Made by a program: the position numbers and the translations under genes | Assembly: GCF_001653135.1 (NCBI RefSeq) | Contig: NZ_BDDS01000003.1 | Span: 310,001 to 374,000 of the forward strand | Direction: 5' to 3' | Length of the DNA: 64,000 nucleotides | Source: Pseudoalteromonas neustonica | GTDB lineage: Bacteria > Pseudomonadota > Gammaproteobacteria > Enterobacterales > Alteromonadaceae | The notes under the pieces: generated by a model | The model's input: the letters and a program-made list of their open reading frames with translations, nothing else | Databases searched by the model: none | Told to the model about the DNA's origin: nothing | In this document: positions 35,757 to 45,236 of the stretch, piece by piece | How positions within the stretch are numbered: position 1 is the stretch's first letter | Layout of the letters: every line of letters begins with the position of its first letter

Positions 35757-36138
35757 TTCTTTAATAAAGGAGTATTACACCAGCTCATTATTAGAATCAC
35801 CTTGTTCAACTAAAAGTCCTGGGAATTGATAGAATTCATCACGCCTTAAGCATCAAAATCATTGCCTGTGCTCTAATTTACAGCTATATGCTTATAAATT
35901 TTTATACATCCTCTTAAGCGCAGCGTCTCATAACCTCTTTGTGAATAATTCACTTGAAGTGTTTTCACCACAAAAAAGAGCAATGAAAGGCTTGTTAATA
36001 CTAAGCAAAGATGCAGACTGATAGGATATTTTTTCGTTGGGTTTCGTTGCACTCTACCCAACCTACGTAGCCAAATTTAACACCTAGCTTACAACTTAAA
36101 GCTTACCGCTTTTAGCTAGTTTATCTGTTTTATAAACA
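35757..36138. other. Intergenic stretch without genes; short repeats only
   Basis: No credible coding region. It contains the inverted repeat GTTGGGT-N13-ACCCAAC at 36036-36062, a short dispersed-repeat type known from many genomes, and a degenerate 7-bp periodic tract at 36086-36116 (AGCTTAC AACTTAA AGCTTAC CGCTTTT AGC). Confidence 0.6.
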
Positions 36139-36163
36139 AAAGCGCGAGATATACTCGCGCTTT
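36139..36163 (-). terminator. Rho-independent terminator of ycgL-mltB
   Basis: AAAGCGCGAG / CTCGCGCTTT, 10-bp stem with 5-nt loop and T-run on the minus strand, ~50 nt after the mltB stop. Confidence 0.88.
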
Positions 36164-36173
36164 CTAAAAACAC

Positions 36174-36206
36174 CCTAGAACCTAGTTACCTAGATCCTAG
36201 CATCTA
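36174..36206 (-). repeat. 7-bp array, right copy in inverted orientation
   Basis: On the minus strand TAGATGC TAGGATC TAGGTAAC TAGGTTC TAGG: 7-bp spacing with one 8-bp step. Same unit as the array at 34516, inverted, 1.6 kb away. Confidence 0.7.
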
Positions 36207-36214
36207 ATTATTTA

Positions 36215-37252
36215 CTAAATCGCTGGATACCCAATGCGATCAGATAAATAGCCAACGCTGGTGGCGAAGTAGTATGAACGGTTCCAATGCATCAGTGCTT
36301 TGTAGTTGTCATAGGCAAGATACATACGACCGCCCATGTCATCAGGCATAACTAGCGCCGCGGTTACATCTACATTTGGCAAGTCAGTGCCGTCCATTTT
36401 ACGTAAACCAAGTGCTTGCCAATCAGCCAATGAACGCTCAGAATCAGCCCAATATTCAAGCCACTGCTTACGCGTTCGTGTTCCTCGTTTTAATATATAA
36501 TTTTTATCAAAGCCTTCTGGTAATTTAACTTGGCGGCCCCACGTTAAATCGTCATTCCAACCGGCTTGTTTTAAGTAATTAGCGATTGAAGCAAATGCAT
36601 CTGCTTGGGTTGTCCAAATATCTTTGCGGCCATCATTGTCATAATCTACGGCGTAGGCATTAAACGATGTTGGCATAAACTGTGTTTGCCCCATAGCACC
36701 AGCCCAAGATCCTTTAAATTTATCTAAAGTGATATGCCCTTCTTTTAGAATATCTAGCGCTGCCCAAAGTTGATTTTTATACATGGTTTCACGGCGGCCA
36801 TCAAAGGCGAGTGTGACAACAGATGAAATAACACCGTGTCCACCTTGAATTTTACCAAAGTTACTTTCAAGTCCCCATAACGCCACTATGAATCGCGCTT
36901 GCACACCAAACTCGGCTGCAACTTGTTCTAGCAGCTCTTTGTTTTGTGCATATAACTTACGGGCACGGTCGATTTTCCATTGTGGAACACGTTTGGGTAA
37001 ATAGCCTTCCAGGGTTTCTTTTACTTCTGGCTGGCTTTTATCTGCCGAAATAACCTTTTTTTTGAACTTTGCAGTCGCAAAGGCTTGTTCAATTAACGAG
37101 TTGTCATACCCTTTTTGCGCCGCTTCCTGCTTTAGATTGGCAACATATTCATCAAATTTAGCCTGTGTATTGGCCAGTACAGATGTGCTAGTTGTACAAA
37201 TAAAAGCACTACATAAAATAGCAGACAAATTTTTCATTACTTTTTTAGTCAC
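36215..37252 (-). CDS. mltB: Membrane-bound lytic murein transglycosylase B
   Basis: 345 aa. Cleaves the glycan strand of peptidoglycan with 1,6-anhydro-MurNAc formation. Signal peptide (ending SVLA), catalytic Glu in ALWGLESNFGKIQG, and GAMGQTQFMPTSFNAYAVDY plus YANYLKQAGW-type SLT family blocks. The C-terminus (MHWNRSYYFATSVGYLSDRI) fits MltB. No lipobox Cys is evident, so this may be a soluble form. The start is GTG at 37252: GGAG lies 6 nt before it, and it overlaps the last codons of ycgL by 8 nt. The ATGs at 37264 and 37237 lack a good site. Confidence 0.9.
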   Translation of the reverse strand: MTKKVMKNLSAILCSAFICTTSTSVLANTQAKFDEYVANLKQEAAQKGYDNSLIEQAFATAKFKKKVISADKSQPEVKETLEGYLPKRVPQWKIDRARKLYAQNKELLEQVAAEFGVQARFIVALWGLESNFGKIQGGHGVISSVVTLAFDGRRETMYKNQLWAALDILKEGHITLDKFKGSWAGAMGQTQFMPTSFNAYAVDYDNDGRKDIWTTQADAFASIANYLKQAGWNDDLTWGRQVKLPEGFDKNYILKRGTRTRKQWLEYWADSERSLADWQALGLRKMDGTDLPNVDVTAALVMPDDMGGRMYLAYDNYKALMHWNRSYYFATSVGYLSDRIGYPAI

Positions 37253-37526
37253 TATCAGCTCCATTTTGCTTTCTGAGTTCAGCTAATAAGTTTGCTTCTG
37301 GAGGTGGAAGCTGAAGATAAAAGCCTTTATCAGACAATGCTTCTTTCACTAAATTAAGATCGGCTCCACCTAAATGCTCACGTTTTGCTAGATTAATAAT
37401 CATTACGTAATGTGGTTGACCAAACATAGCCATTAAAGGTTCCGGAACCTTACTAAAATCATCTCTTTTTTCTACATAGAGGAAGGTATCCGCTTTTTTC
37501 TTACTTTTATATACCGCAGTTAGCAT
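37245..37526 (-). CDS. ycgL: YcgL-domain protein
   Basis: 93 aa, matching the small YcgL (DUF709) family: AVYKSKKKADTFLYV, KVPEPLMAMFGQP, YLQLPPPEANLL. Function unknown; gammaproteobacterial core gene usually near minCDE/rnd, as here. Overlaps mltB. Confidence 0.9.
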   Translation of the reverse strand: MLTAVYKSKKKADTFLYVEKRDDFSKVPEPLMAMFGQPHYVMIINLAKREHLGGADLNLVKEALSDKGFYLQLPPPEANLLAELRKQNGADSD

Positions 37527-37681
37527 TATGACCCTATAAAATCTTGCTTAACAGTGCCGCACACTATAACATGAGACTAATAATAAGTTAGAATAATTAG
37601 ATCGGAAATTTCAATTAAGGGCCTATTCAGCCTAGGTTTATCTAATATTAATTTCTGATTCAACAATTCAAATGAGCGTGT

Positions 37682-38386
37682 ATGTCGGACCAAATTTTTG
37701 AGCTAAAAGGGAATCTTTTTACGTTATCAGTTTTACATCTTTATAGTACTGATATAACCCTTTTAGCAGAACAACTGTATATAAAAATAGCCCAAGCCCC
37801 TCGCTTTTTTGAAGGGGCACCTATTGTTGTGAACTTAATTGAAATAAAAAACAGTACGCTTGATTTTGTACATTTAAAATCGCTAATCGAACGCATGCAT
37901 TTTAATGCTGTTGGTGTATGTAATGGCTCTGATGAGCAACATGCGCAAGCTAAGTTAGCAGGCCTTTCTGTTTTAAATTATTCACAAGACGTTAAGAGTG
38001 AACCTGTTATACAAGAAGCGAATACTTCAATTGTTGAAAAAACAGTTCACTTGCCGGCACAAGTAATTCACGGCACTGTTCGTTCTGGCCAGCAAGTTTA
38101 TGCCAAAGATCGCGATTTAATCGTGATTGGTGCCGTTAGCCATGGTGCAGAAGTGATTGCTGACGGTAATGTGCACATTTATGGCGCATTACGCGGACGT
38201 GCTATTGCCGGTGCACAAGGTGATAATGAAGCGCGAATATTTTGTCAAAAGCTAGAAGCAGAGCTTGTTTCAATTAATGGCAACTATTGGATTAGCGACT
38301 CTCTACAAGGCGAACACTGGGGTAGTGCTGCACAAATCCAGCAAAAAAATGAATCATTAGAAATTTCAGCTTTGGTTAAAGGATAA
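37682..38386 (+). CDS. minC: Septum site-determining protein MinC
   Basis: 234 aa FtsZ-polymerisation inhibitor. N-terminal domain (~1-100) and the C-terminal beta-helical MinD-binding domain (HGTVRSGQQVYAKDRDLIVI, GAEVIADGNVHIYGALRGRA, GAQGDNEARIFC). First gene of minCDE; 5 nt before minD. Confidence 0.95.
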   Translation: MSDQIFELKGNLFTLSVLHLYSTDITLLAEQLYIKIAQAPRFFEGAPIVVNLIEIKNSTLDFVHLKSLIERMHFNAVGVCNGSDEQHAQAKLAGLSVLNYSQDVKSEPVIQEANTSIVEKTVHLPAQVIHGTVRSGQQVYAKDRDLIVIGAVSHGAEVIADGNVHIYGALRGRAIAGAQGDNEARIFCQKLEAELVSINGNYWISDSLQGEHWGSAAQIQQKNESLEISALVKG

Positions 38387-38391
38387 ATCTT

Positions 38392-39201
38392 ATGGCAAAA
38401 GTTATTGTCGTTACATCGGGTAAAGGTGGTGTAGGTAAAACTACGTCAAGTGCTGCAATTGGCACAGGTTTAGCCCTTAAAGGGTATAAAACAGTTATTA
38501 TTGATTTTGATATTGGTTTACGTAACCTTGATTTAATCATGGGCTGTGAGCGTCGCGTAGTTTATGATTTTGTAAACGTAATTAATGGTGAAGCTAAATT
38601 AAACCAAGCGTTAATAAAAGATAAGCGTGTAGATAAGTTGTTTTTACTTCCGGCATCTCAAACGCGAGATAAAGATGCACTAACGCGTGACGGTGTCGAG
38701 CGTGTTTTAAATGAGTTAAAGAAGGACTTCGATTATATTGTTTGTGATTCTCCGGCGGGCATTGAAGCCGGTGCGATGATGGCGATGTACTTTGCTGATG
38801 AAGCAATTGTTACAACGAACCCTGAAGTATCATCAGTACGCGATTCAGATCGCATTTTAGGTATTTTGCATAGCAAATCTAAACGCGCTGAAGAAGGGTT
38901 AGAAAATATAAAAGAACATTTATTACTGACTCGTTATAATCCAGAGCGTGTATTAAAAGGCGAGATGCTTTCTGTAGAAGATGTACAAGATATTCTGTCT
39001 ATTGAACTTTTAGGTGTAATCCCTGAATCACAAGCCGTATTAAGTGCATCAAACTCTGGCCAACCTGTCATTTTGGACACTGAATCAGATGCAGGCCAAG
39101 CTTATGCTGATGCCATTGATCGCCTACTCGGTGAAACAGTCGATTTTCGTTTCTTAGATGTAGAAAAGAAAGGGTTATTTAAACGGATATTTGGAGGTTA
39201 A
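38392..39201 (+). CDS. minD: Septum site-determining ATPase MinD
   Basis: 269 aa. Deviant Walker [15 protein letters not shown] (KGGxGKT), switch regions [10 protein letters not shown] and [14 protein letters not shown], and a C-terminal amphipathic membrane-binding helix ([11 protein letters not shown]). It recruits MinC to the membrane and oscillates with MinE. Stop codon immediately precedes the minE GTG. Confidence 0.97.
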   Translation: MAKVIVVTSGKGGVGKTTSSAAIGTGLALKGYKTVIIDFDIGLRNLDLIMGCERRVVYDFVNVINGEAKLNQALIKDKRVDKLFLLPASQTRDKDALTRDGVERVLNELKKDFDYIVCDSPAGIEAGAMMAMYFADEAIVTTNPEVSSVRDSDRILGILHSKSKRAEEGLENIKEHLLLTRYNPERVLKGEMLSVEDVQDILSIELLGVIPESQAVLSASNSGQPVILDTESDAGQAYADAIDRLLGETVDFRFLDVEKKGLFKRIFGG

Positions 39202-39202
39202 T

Positions 39203-39466
39203 GTGTCACTACTTGACTACTTCCGCTCAGAAAAGAAAAACACAGCGTCATTAGCAAAAGAGCGATTGCAGATCATTGTCGCACACGAACGTTCACAACG
39301 TGGTACGCCTGATTATTTACCACAGTTGAAGCAGGATATACTTGATGTAATACGTAAGTACGTCAACATTAATTCTGATGCTGTACAGGTACAGTTTGAT
39401 CAAAATGAAGATGATTTAGCCGTTTTAGAGCTAAATGTCACGTTGCCTGACGAAGAAAAAAAGTAA
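39203..39466 (+). CDS. minE: Cell division topological specificity factor MinE
   Basis: 87 aa. Start is GTG (reading [12 protein letters not shown], the family N-terminus) with a strong GGAGG 5 nt upstream formed by the last minD codons. The helical anti-MinCD region ([19 protein letters not shown]) and the topological domain are intact. Confidence 0.95.
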   Translation: MSLLDYFRSEKKNTASLAKERLQIIVAHERSQRGTPDYLPQLKQDILDVIRKYVNINSDAVQVQFDQNEDDLAVLELNVTLPDEEKK

Positions 39467-39563
39467 TAAACTGCGGGTGCTATTTAGCATCCGCTTACCT
39501 ACGTAAGTAATAGTATACCTACATACTGCGCCTAATGACATAATTTAAGTACCTTTTTTGGGC

Positions 39564-39900
39564 TCAATTTAAAGTTGTGCTTTTACTTTCAAGTGCCATA
39601 TGAAAGATTGAAAATGGTTTACCCATAGCGTCAAGTGACGAGCGCGAAATAATATTAAATCCACAATGTTGGTTAAAACGAACAGCCAGTGGATTTTGTT
39701 CGTTTACATCAACTTTATTTGCATCCAGTTGCGTAATGGCACAGCTTAAAAGTGTTTCCCCCCTTGCCTCGCGCCGAGTTTAAGATAAATAGCATTGCAA
39801 TTTTTGAATCATAAACACAAATAAAACAATAATCTCACCAACAGCATTTTTCCATTTCTTTATGTAGCCGCAGGGAAACCTTGTTCTATCATTATTGGCT
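39564..39900 (-). pseudogene. GNAT acetyltransferase remnant
   Basis: On the minus strand the C-terminal part of a GNAT enzyme is clear: VDVNEQNPLAVRFNQHCGFN, then ISRSSLDAMGKPFSIFHM, ending at 39564. Just upstream, in another frame, AMLFILNSARGKGG matches the acetyl-CoA-binding R-G-x-G-x loop. The frames are separated by at least one frameshift near 39765-39775 (poly-G run), and further upstream more breaks and stops follow. It occupies most of the 570-nt gap between minE and rnd. Confidence 0.7.
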
Positions 39901-40038
39901 TAAAAGGCATTCAGTAGCAGAATTGGTTAAATAAATCGCTTCGACCAAGCGGTGTAATTTCCAGAAATCAAGTAAACTGGCTGTGTATAACAACCAGATA
40001 CTCGTGTTAAAGCCTGTTGTTCAGCTTTTATAAACTCG

Positions 40039-41169
40039 TTAAACATCCCATTCTTTTAGCGCGTCTTTTATATAGTTATAACGCCATGATCTTAGTAAGT
40101 CTGGTTTTGGTGTTGTTTTACGTGTCTCACTGTCTAGCTTCCAATTCCAACTGATCAACTGGTTGATTTGCTTTTTTGAAGCAAACACATCTTCCGGAAT
40201 GGCGTTCTTTTTAGCCACAGCCGTAATTTTTTGTTTAATGTCTTTAGCTACTTTCTTATAATCAGGGAAATCGATTAAACGGCGCAAAGTTGGCGGGTGA
40301 TCCTGTATTTCAACCCGTTTAGCTTGTTCTAAACATTTTAAAATTTCAACCCCTGAGCGATTCACTTCACTGCTTTCAATGTCTGGAATATTTCGCATCG
40401 CATTTAAGCTTGTAGGTTTACGTTTTACAATCTCTACCAAATTATGTTCTTTTAAAACAAAGTTAAGCGCCAAGTTTTTGCGAATTGCTTTATTACGTCG
40501 CCATGCAGCAAGCTCTCGTAAAATCACTAAGTCAGCAGGTTTTAACTGCCACGCATTTTTAATATCTTTATACAAAAGTTCATCTGGAATTTGATAAGCT
40601 CGTTTTTGCGCTATCAACTCACTTTCTGCGATAACAATATCAAAAAATTTGGCATCGTTAATTTGCTTAATAATAATCTCAAAGCACGGGAGTAGATGAA
40701 ATACATCTGCGGCAGCATAATCTAGCTGGCTGTTTGTTAATGGTCGTTGTAACCAATTTGTGCGTGATTCACTTTTATCAATTTCAATATCAAGTAAATT
40801 TTTAACCATATGCGCAAACCCCATGCAATTACCATTTCCTAAAAGCTGGAGTGCAAATTGGGTATCAAATAATGGCGCAGGAACAAACCCCGCGTATTTT
40901 TGAAATACTTCAATATCTTCTGATGGTGAGTGCAGTACTTTTAATACTTTTGGATCTCGCAATATTTGCCAAAAATCAAATAGTGAAAGTTCTGCAAGTG
41001 GATCTATCAAAGCTAAATGTTCGCCATCATACACTTGGATCAGTGCGACTTCTGGATATAAAGTACGTCGACGCATAAACTCTGTATCAATTGCTAATAT
41101 TGGTTTATTGCTAATTTGCTCTACAAACTCATTTAGTTGATTTTGTGTTTTTATCAGTTGGTATTGCAC
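40039..41169 (-). CDS. rnd: Ribonuclease D
   Basis: 376 aa 3'-5' exoribonuclease acting in tRNA 3' maturation. DEDD catalytic residues: D28/E30 in LAIDTEFMRR, the Asp in LHSPSEDIEVF and the Asp in LDYAAADVFHLL. An HRDC domain follows (LKPADLVILRELAAWRRNKAIRKN split by turns), with a degenerate second one at the C-terminus. Preceded by fadD and a terminator, the same order as in E. coli. Confidence 0.95.
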   Translation of the reverse strand: MQYQLIKTQNQLNEFVEQISNKPILAIDTEFMRRRTLYPEVALIQVYDGEHLALIDPLAELSLFDFWQILRDPKVLKVLHSPSEDIEVFQKYAGFVPAPLFDTQFALQLLGNGNCMGFAHMVKNLLDIEIDKSESRTNWLQRPLTNSQLDYAAADVFHLLPCFEIIIKQINDAKFFDIVIAESELIAQKRAYQIPDELLYKDIKNAWQLKPADLVILRELAAWRRNKAIRKNLALNFVLKEHNLVEIVKRKPTSLNAMRNIPDIESSEVNRSGVEILKCLEQAKRVEIQDHPPTLRRLIDFPDYKKVAKDIKQKITAVAKKNAIPEDVFASKKQINQLISWNWKLDSETRKTTPKPDLLRSWRYNYIKDALKEWDV

Positions 41170-41184
41170 TTAAACTCCTACAAT

Positions 41185-41212
41185 AAAAAAGCCGACTTAT
41201 GTCGGCTTTTTT
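41185..41212 (-). terminator. Terminator between fadD and rnd
   Basis: AAAAAAGCCGAC / GTCGGCTTTTTT, a perfect 12-bp stem with a TTAT loop; T-runs either way. Confidence 0.92.
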
Positions 41213-41218
41213 AGCTTG

Positions 41219-42871
41219 CTAATCTTTTAAGGCTCTTCTGAGGATTTTGCCAACATTTGTTTTTGGCAACTCATCCCTAAATTCTACGAGCTTAGGGACC
41301 TTATAATTAGTTAAATTATCACGACAGTGCTTTATTATATCTTTTTCAGTTAAAGATGGGTCTTTTTTAACAACAAAAACTTTAACTTGTTCACCACTGA
41401 CATCGTGAGGGATACCAATTGCAGCAACTTCAAGCACGCCATCATGCATTGCAACAACTTCTTCTATCTCATTTGGATAAACATTAAAACCAGAAACAAT
41501 AATCATATCCTTCTTACGATCAACAATAAAAAAGAAACCATCATCATCGTAAGTTGCAATATCACCCGTTGCAAACCAACCATCTTGCAGGCATTCAGCT
41601 GTTGCATCAGGGCGATTATAATACCCTAACATTACTTGTGGGCCTTTAACCCATAACTCACCCGGTTCACCTTTGGCTGCTTCTTCACCATTATCTAACA
41701 TTAGTTTAATGTCAGTATTTGGTGCAGGTAAACCAATAGAGCCATTATAAGAGCCTAAGTCATACGGACTAATAGTTACCAAAGGTGAACACTCAGTTAA
41801 ACCATAACCTTCCATTAGCTTACTTTTAGTGACTGCCTGCCATTTTTCAGCAACGGGACGCTGAACGGCCATTCCGCCGCCAAGTGACATTTTTAAATGA
41901 CTAAAATCTAAATCCGCAAAACCTGGAGTATTTAATAAACCATTAAATAAAGTATTTACACCTGTGATTGCTGTGAACTTATGTTGGCTTAATTCTTTTA
42001 CAAACCCTTGCATATCTCGTGGGTTAGTGATTAATAAGTTTAAACCACCATACTTCATAAATGTTAAGCAATTAGCTGTTAATGCAAAAATATGATACAG
42101 CGGCAATGCAGTCACAACCACTTCTGTACCACGGTTAAGTACTTTGTCTAAACAGCCAGATACTTGCTCTAAATTACCAACCATGTTGCCATGAGTTAAC
42201 ATTGCGCCTTTAGAAACACCTGTAGTTCCACCTGTATATTGTAAAAATGCAATATCAGATAAACATATATCAGGCTTTTTATACGCGTTTTCGTTTGCAG
42301 CAAGTAAAGACTCAAACTTGATAGGGTTAGGTAATGAGTAACTTGGTACCATTTTCTTTATGCGCTTAACAACAAAGTTAACTACATGTTTTTTCAAACC
42401 ACCAACCATATCGCCTACTTGTGTGACAACAATATGTTTTACTTTTGTATGTGGTAATGCTTTTTCAAGCGTGTCAGCAAAATTTGCGAGTATAAAAATA
42501 GCTGATGTTTGTGAATCATTCAACTGATGTTCAAGCTCACGTACTGTATACAGAGGGTTTACATTAACCACCACACATCCAGCACGTAAAATGCCCAATA
42601 TTGAAACTGGTGTTTGCAATAAGTTTGGCATCATAACCGCGACTTTGTCGCCTTTTTTCAGCCCAAGCTCATTTTGAATATAAGAAGCGACACGTTTAGT
42701 TGCACTATCTATTTCATCATAACTGAGCGTTTTACCCATGTTAGTAAAAGCAGGCAGATCTTTGTAATCAGTGAAGCTCTTTTCAAACACTTCTAACAAC
42801 GAGTTGTAGTGTTCAGGATCGATTGTTTCAGGCATACCCTCTGGGTAGCGCTTAAGCCAGATTTTTTCCAC
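41219..42871 (-). CDS. fadD: Long-chain fatty acid-CoA ligase
   Basis: 550 aa ANL-superfamily enzyme: AMP-binding P-loop [52 protein letters not shown] (FACS signature region) and the C-terminal catalytic Lys in [11 protein letters not shown]. It activates exogenous fatty acids for beta-oxidation at the inner membrane. FadR-type site not recognised. Confidence 0.95.
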   Translation of the reverse strand: MEKIWLKRYPEGMPETIDPEHYNSLLEVFEKSFTDYKDLPAFTNMGKTLSYDEIDSATKRVASYIQNELGLKKGDKVAVMMPNLLQTPVSILGILRAGCVVVNVNPLYTVRELEHQLNDSQTSAIFILANFADTLEKALPHTKVKHIVVTQVGDMVGGLKKHVVNFVVKRIKKMVPSYSLPNPIKFESLLAANENAYKKPDICLSDIAFLQYTGGTTGVSKGAMLTHGNMVGNLEQVSGCLDKVLNRGTEVVVTALPLYHIFALTANCLTFMKYGGLNLLITNPRDMQGFVKELSQHKFTAITGVNTLFNGLLNTPGFADLDFSHLKMSLGGGMAVQRPVAEKWQAVTKSKLMEGYGLTECSPLVTISPYDLGSYNGSIGLPAPNTDIKLMLDNGEEAAKGEPGELWVKGPQVMLGYYNRPDATAECLQDGWFATGDIATYDDDGFFFIVDRKKDMIIVSGFNVYPNEIEEVVAMHDGVLEVAAIGIPHDVSGEQVKVFVVKKDPSLTEKDIIKHCRDNLTNYKVPKLVEFRDELPKTNVGKILRRALKD

Positions 42872-42991
42872 TCTTAGCTCCTGTTCTATTTATAATTTAT
42901 TTTTATTAAACCTTAAACTAACTAAGGCAACTTCACAATTGAGCAAATACTCTAATGGGTAAATAATCCCACATTTGGCGCAAAGATACAA

Positions 42992-43888
42992 TTAGCATGC
43001 ACCATTTTGCAGCATAAACCCCTGAATTTGCTGTAAACACTTAACTGGATTTTGCATATGACAGTGATGTCCTCCTTCGAGTTCAGTTACTGTTAGGTCT
43101 TTGTAATATCTACTATAATCATTTATGTTATCACGTACAAATGGGTACCCTACAGTGCCTAATATTAACTGACACGGCACATTTATTTCATTTATAATGG
43201 CTATGCATTGTTGCTCATCAAATCTAAAACCTGAATGATTTTTGAGCTTTGGGTCGGTAGTAAGTACCCATTTACCACCACTTTGGGCGATATTTCTATC
43301 CATTAATAATGCGATTAAATCAATTGGTAAATCACTCATTAATGCGCGAGCTTGATAAATCGTTTGCTTTGACTCATAACTCCTGGGTGCTTTTTTGTTG
43401 GTTCGGCGTCTGTTTAAAATTGCTTGACGTAATTGCTGCACAACGTCGTTGCTGGGCGTTGTGATCACACCAAATCCTTCTATCATAGTGACTGATTTTA
43501 CCTTTTCGGCAAAACAGCTGGCAAATAGTCCTGCAGCCATCGCTCCCATAGAATGCCCCACTAAATGCACTTTTTTATCTGTGATTTTGGTAATGAAATT
43601 ATAAATGTCATCAATGTAATCTACAAAATAGTAATGCGCATCACTACTTCGCCAATCTGAGTGACCATGCCCAGGAAAATCAAGGCAGTACCATTTACCT
43701 TCTAACTGAGTGTTTTTTAACATTGGTATAAAACTATGGCAATTATCCAGCCACCCATGTAATCCAATAACAATTTCATCACCTTCGCCAAAGGTTAGTC
43801 CATGTAACGCTAAAGTACCACTTTGAATTAAAAAAGGCTGCAAAGGATCATTCCTCATTTTTTTGACTTTGTTTACCGTAAAAGACAT
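42992..43888 (-). CDS. Alpha/beta hydrolase
   Basis: 298 aa. Oxyanion-hole region GLHGWLDNCHSF, nucleophile elbow GHSMGAMAAG (Ser), and a C-terminal His in LEGGHHCHMQ. Related to cytoplasmic esterase/YbfF-like hydrolases (SerHL-type); the substrate is unknown. An internal Met (position 11) is an alternative start. Divergent from the alkaline phosphatase. Confidence 0.88.
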   Translation of the reverse strand: MSFTVNKVKKMRNDPLQPFLIQSGTLALHGLTFGEGDEIVIGLHGWLDNCHSFIPMLKNTQLEGKWYCLDFPGHGHSDWRSSDAHYYFVDYIDDIYNFITKITDKKVHLVGHSMGAMAAGLFASCFAEKVKSVTMIEGFGVITTPSNDVVQQLRQAILNRRRTNKKAPRSYESKQTIYQARALMSDLPIDLIALLMDRNIAQSGGKWVLTTDPKLKNHSGFRFDEQQCIAIINEINVPCQLILGTVGYPFVRDNINDYSRYYKDLTVTELEGGHHCHMQNPVKCLQQIQGFMLQNGAC

Positions 43889-43943
43889 TTAATTATCATA
43901 CATTGTGTATACAATAACACCACAAAATATATGGGATCCTAAA

Positions 43944-45233
43944 ATGATAAAACAAATAAGTCTATTGGCATTAGCGTGTTCTAGCTATGCATACGCAGAG
44001 CAGACTCCAAAGAACATTATTTATATGATTGGTGATGGCATGGGCCCAGCTTATACCACTGCTTACCGCTACTTCAAAGATGACCCAGCGACTAAAGAAA
44101 TTGAAAGCACGGTCTTTGATACAATATTAACAGGAATGGCGCATACATACCCTGATGATCATACGTATGTAACTGACAGTGCTGCAAGCGCTACAGCCCT
44201 TAGTAGCGGCCATAAAAGCTATAATGGGGCTATAGCAGTAGACACTGATAAAAAGCCTGTTAAAACAATGCTTGAAATAGCAAAAGAACGCGGGATGATC
44301 ACTGCACTTGTTGCCACATCGCAAATTAATCATGCAACTCCGGCAAGTTTTGCATCACACAATGAATCGCGCCGCAACTATAATGAAATTGCCAATGATT
44401 ACATCGACAATAAAATTGCAGGAAAGTTACCTGTCGATTTAATGCTAGGCGGTGGTACTGCATATTATATTCGTGACGATCGTAATTTGGTTGCTGAGTT
44501 TAAAGCGGCTGGCTACCAATATAGCGATGATTTTAATAGTTTAAAGCAAATTAATCAGATCCCTGCAATTGGTTTATTTGCCCCTAAAGGAATGCCATCA
44601 GCCCTTGATGAAAACCCAACTCGTTTAGCTAAAATGACCGACAAAGCCCTTAAACTACTTGATAAAAATAAAAAAGATGGCTTTTTTGTAATGATCGAAG
44701 GCAGTCAAATCGATTGGTGTGGTCATGCCAATGATATCGCATGTGCGATGGCCGAAATGGACGACTTTGCCAAATCAATCGAGCACGCTAAGGCGTATGT
44801 TGACAAGAACCCAGATACGTTACTTGTTATTACTGCAGATCATTCAACGGGAGGTTTAACTCTTGGAGCGCATGGTCAATACAAATGGGAGGCTGAAGTT
44901 GTAAAAGGCGTTAAAGCTACAGCGACTAAATTAACCAAGTTAATGTTAGAAGCTGATGACTTAAAAGCAATTTGGACAGCAAATACAACGATTGAGTACA
45001 CCAGTGAAAATCAAGTTAAGCTTGAGCAAGCAAAAAAAATGGGAAGTAAAACACTCAACCTTGCTATAAAAGATATTATTAGTAAAGCAAGCTTTACTGG
45101 CTGGACAACCGGCGGCCATACCGCAATCGATGTTCAAGTTTTTGCTTACGGGCCAAGTTCTACACAATTTGTAGGGTCGCAAAACAACACCGACATAGCA
45201 AACAAACTAATTAACTTTATCCAGAAAAAATAA
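43944..45233 (+). CDS. Alkaline phosphatase (PhoA family)
   Basis: About 429 aa from Met 43944 (signal peptide MIKQISLLALACSSYAYA). Metal and nucleophile motifs: YMIGDGMGPAYTTAY, YVTDSAASATALSSGHK (Ser nucleophile after Asp), HATPASFASHNESR, EGSQIDWCGHANDI, TADHSTGGLTLG and WTTGGHTAIDVQVFAYGP. Periplasmic phosphomonoesterase. No convincing Pho box in front of it. Confidence 0.93.
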   Translation: MIKQISLLALACSSYAYAEQTPKNIIYMIGDGMGPAYTTAYRYFKDDPATKEIESTVFDTILTGMAHTYPDDHTYVTDSAASATALSSGHKSYNGAIAVDTDKKPVKTMLEIAKERGMITALVATSQINHATPASFASHNESRRNYNEIANDYIDNKIAGKLPVDLMLGGGTAYYIRDDRNLVAEFKAAGYQYSDDFNSLKQINQIPAIGLFAPKGMPSALDENPTRLAKMTDKALKLLDKNKKDGFFVMIEGSQIDWCGHANDIACAMAEMDDFAKSIEHAKAYVDKNPDTLLVITADHSTGGLTLGAHGQYKWEAEVVKGVKATATKLTKLMLEADDLKAIWTANTTIEYTSENQVKLEQAKKMGSKTLNLAIKDIISKASFTGWTTGGHTAIDVQVFAYGPSSTQFVGSQNNTDIANKLINFIQKK

Positions 45234-45236
45234 TGG

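Noticed and set aside
35873-36061. 62-aa open frame starting MGRVQRNPTKK
   Set aside because: It is produced by the dispersed GTTGGGT repeat and is a common spurious prediction; no ribosome site.
43900-43925. ATTGT-N4-ACAAT repeat between the hydrolase and alkaline phosphatase genes considered as a Pho or GntR operator
   Set aside because: No CTGTCAT half-sites, and a 5-bp A+T-rich repeat is too weak to call.
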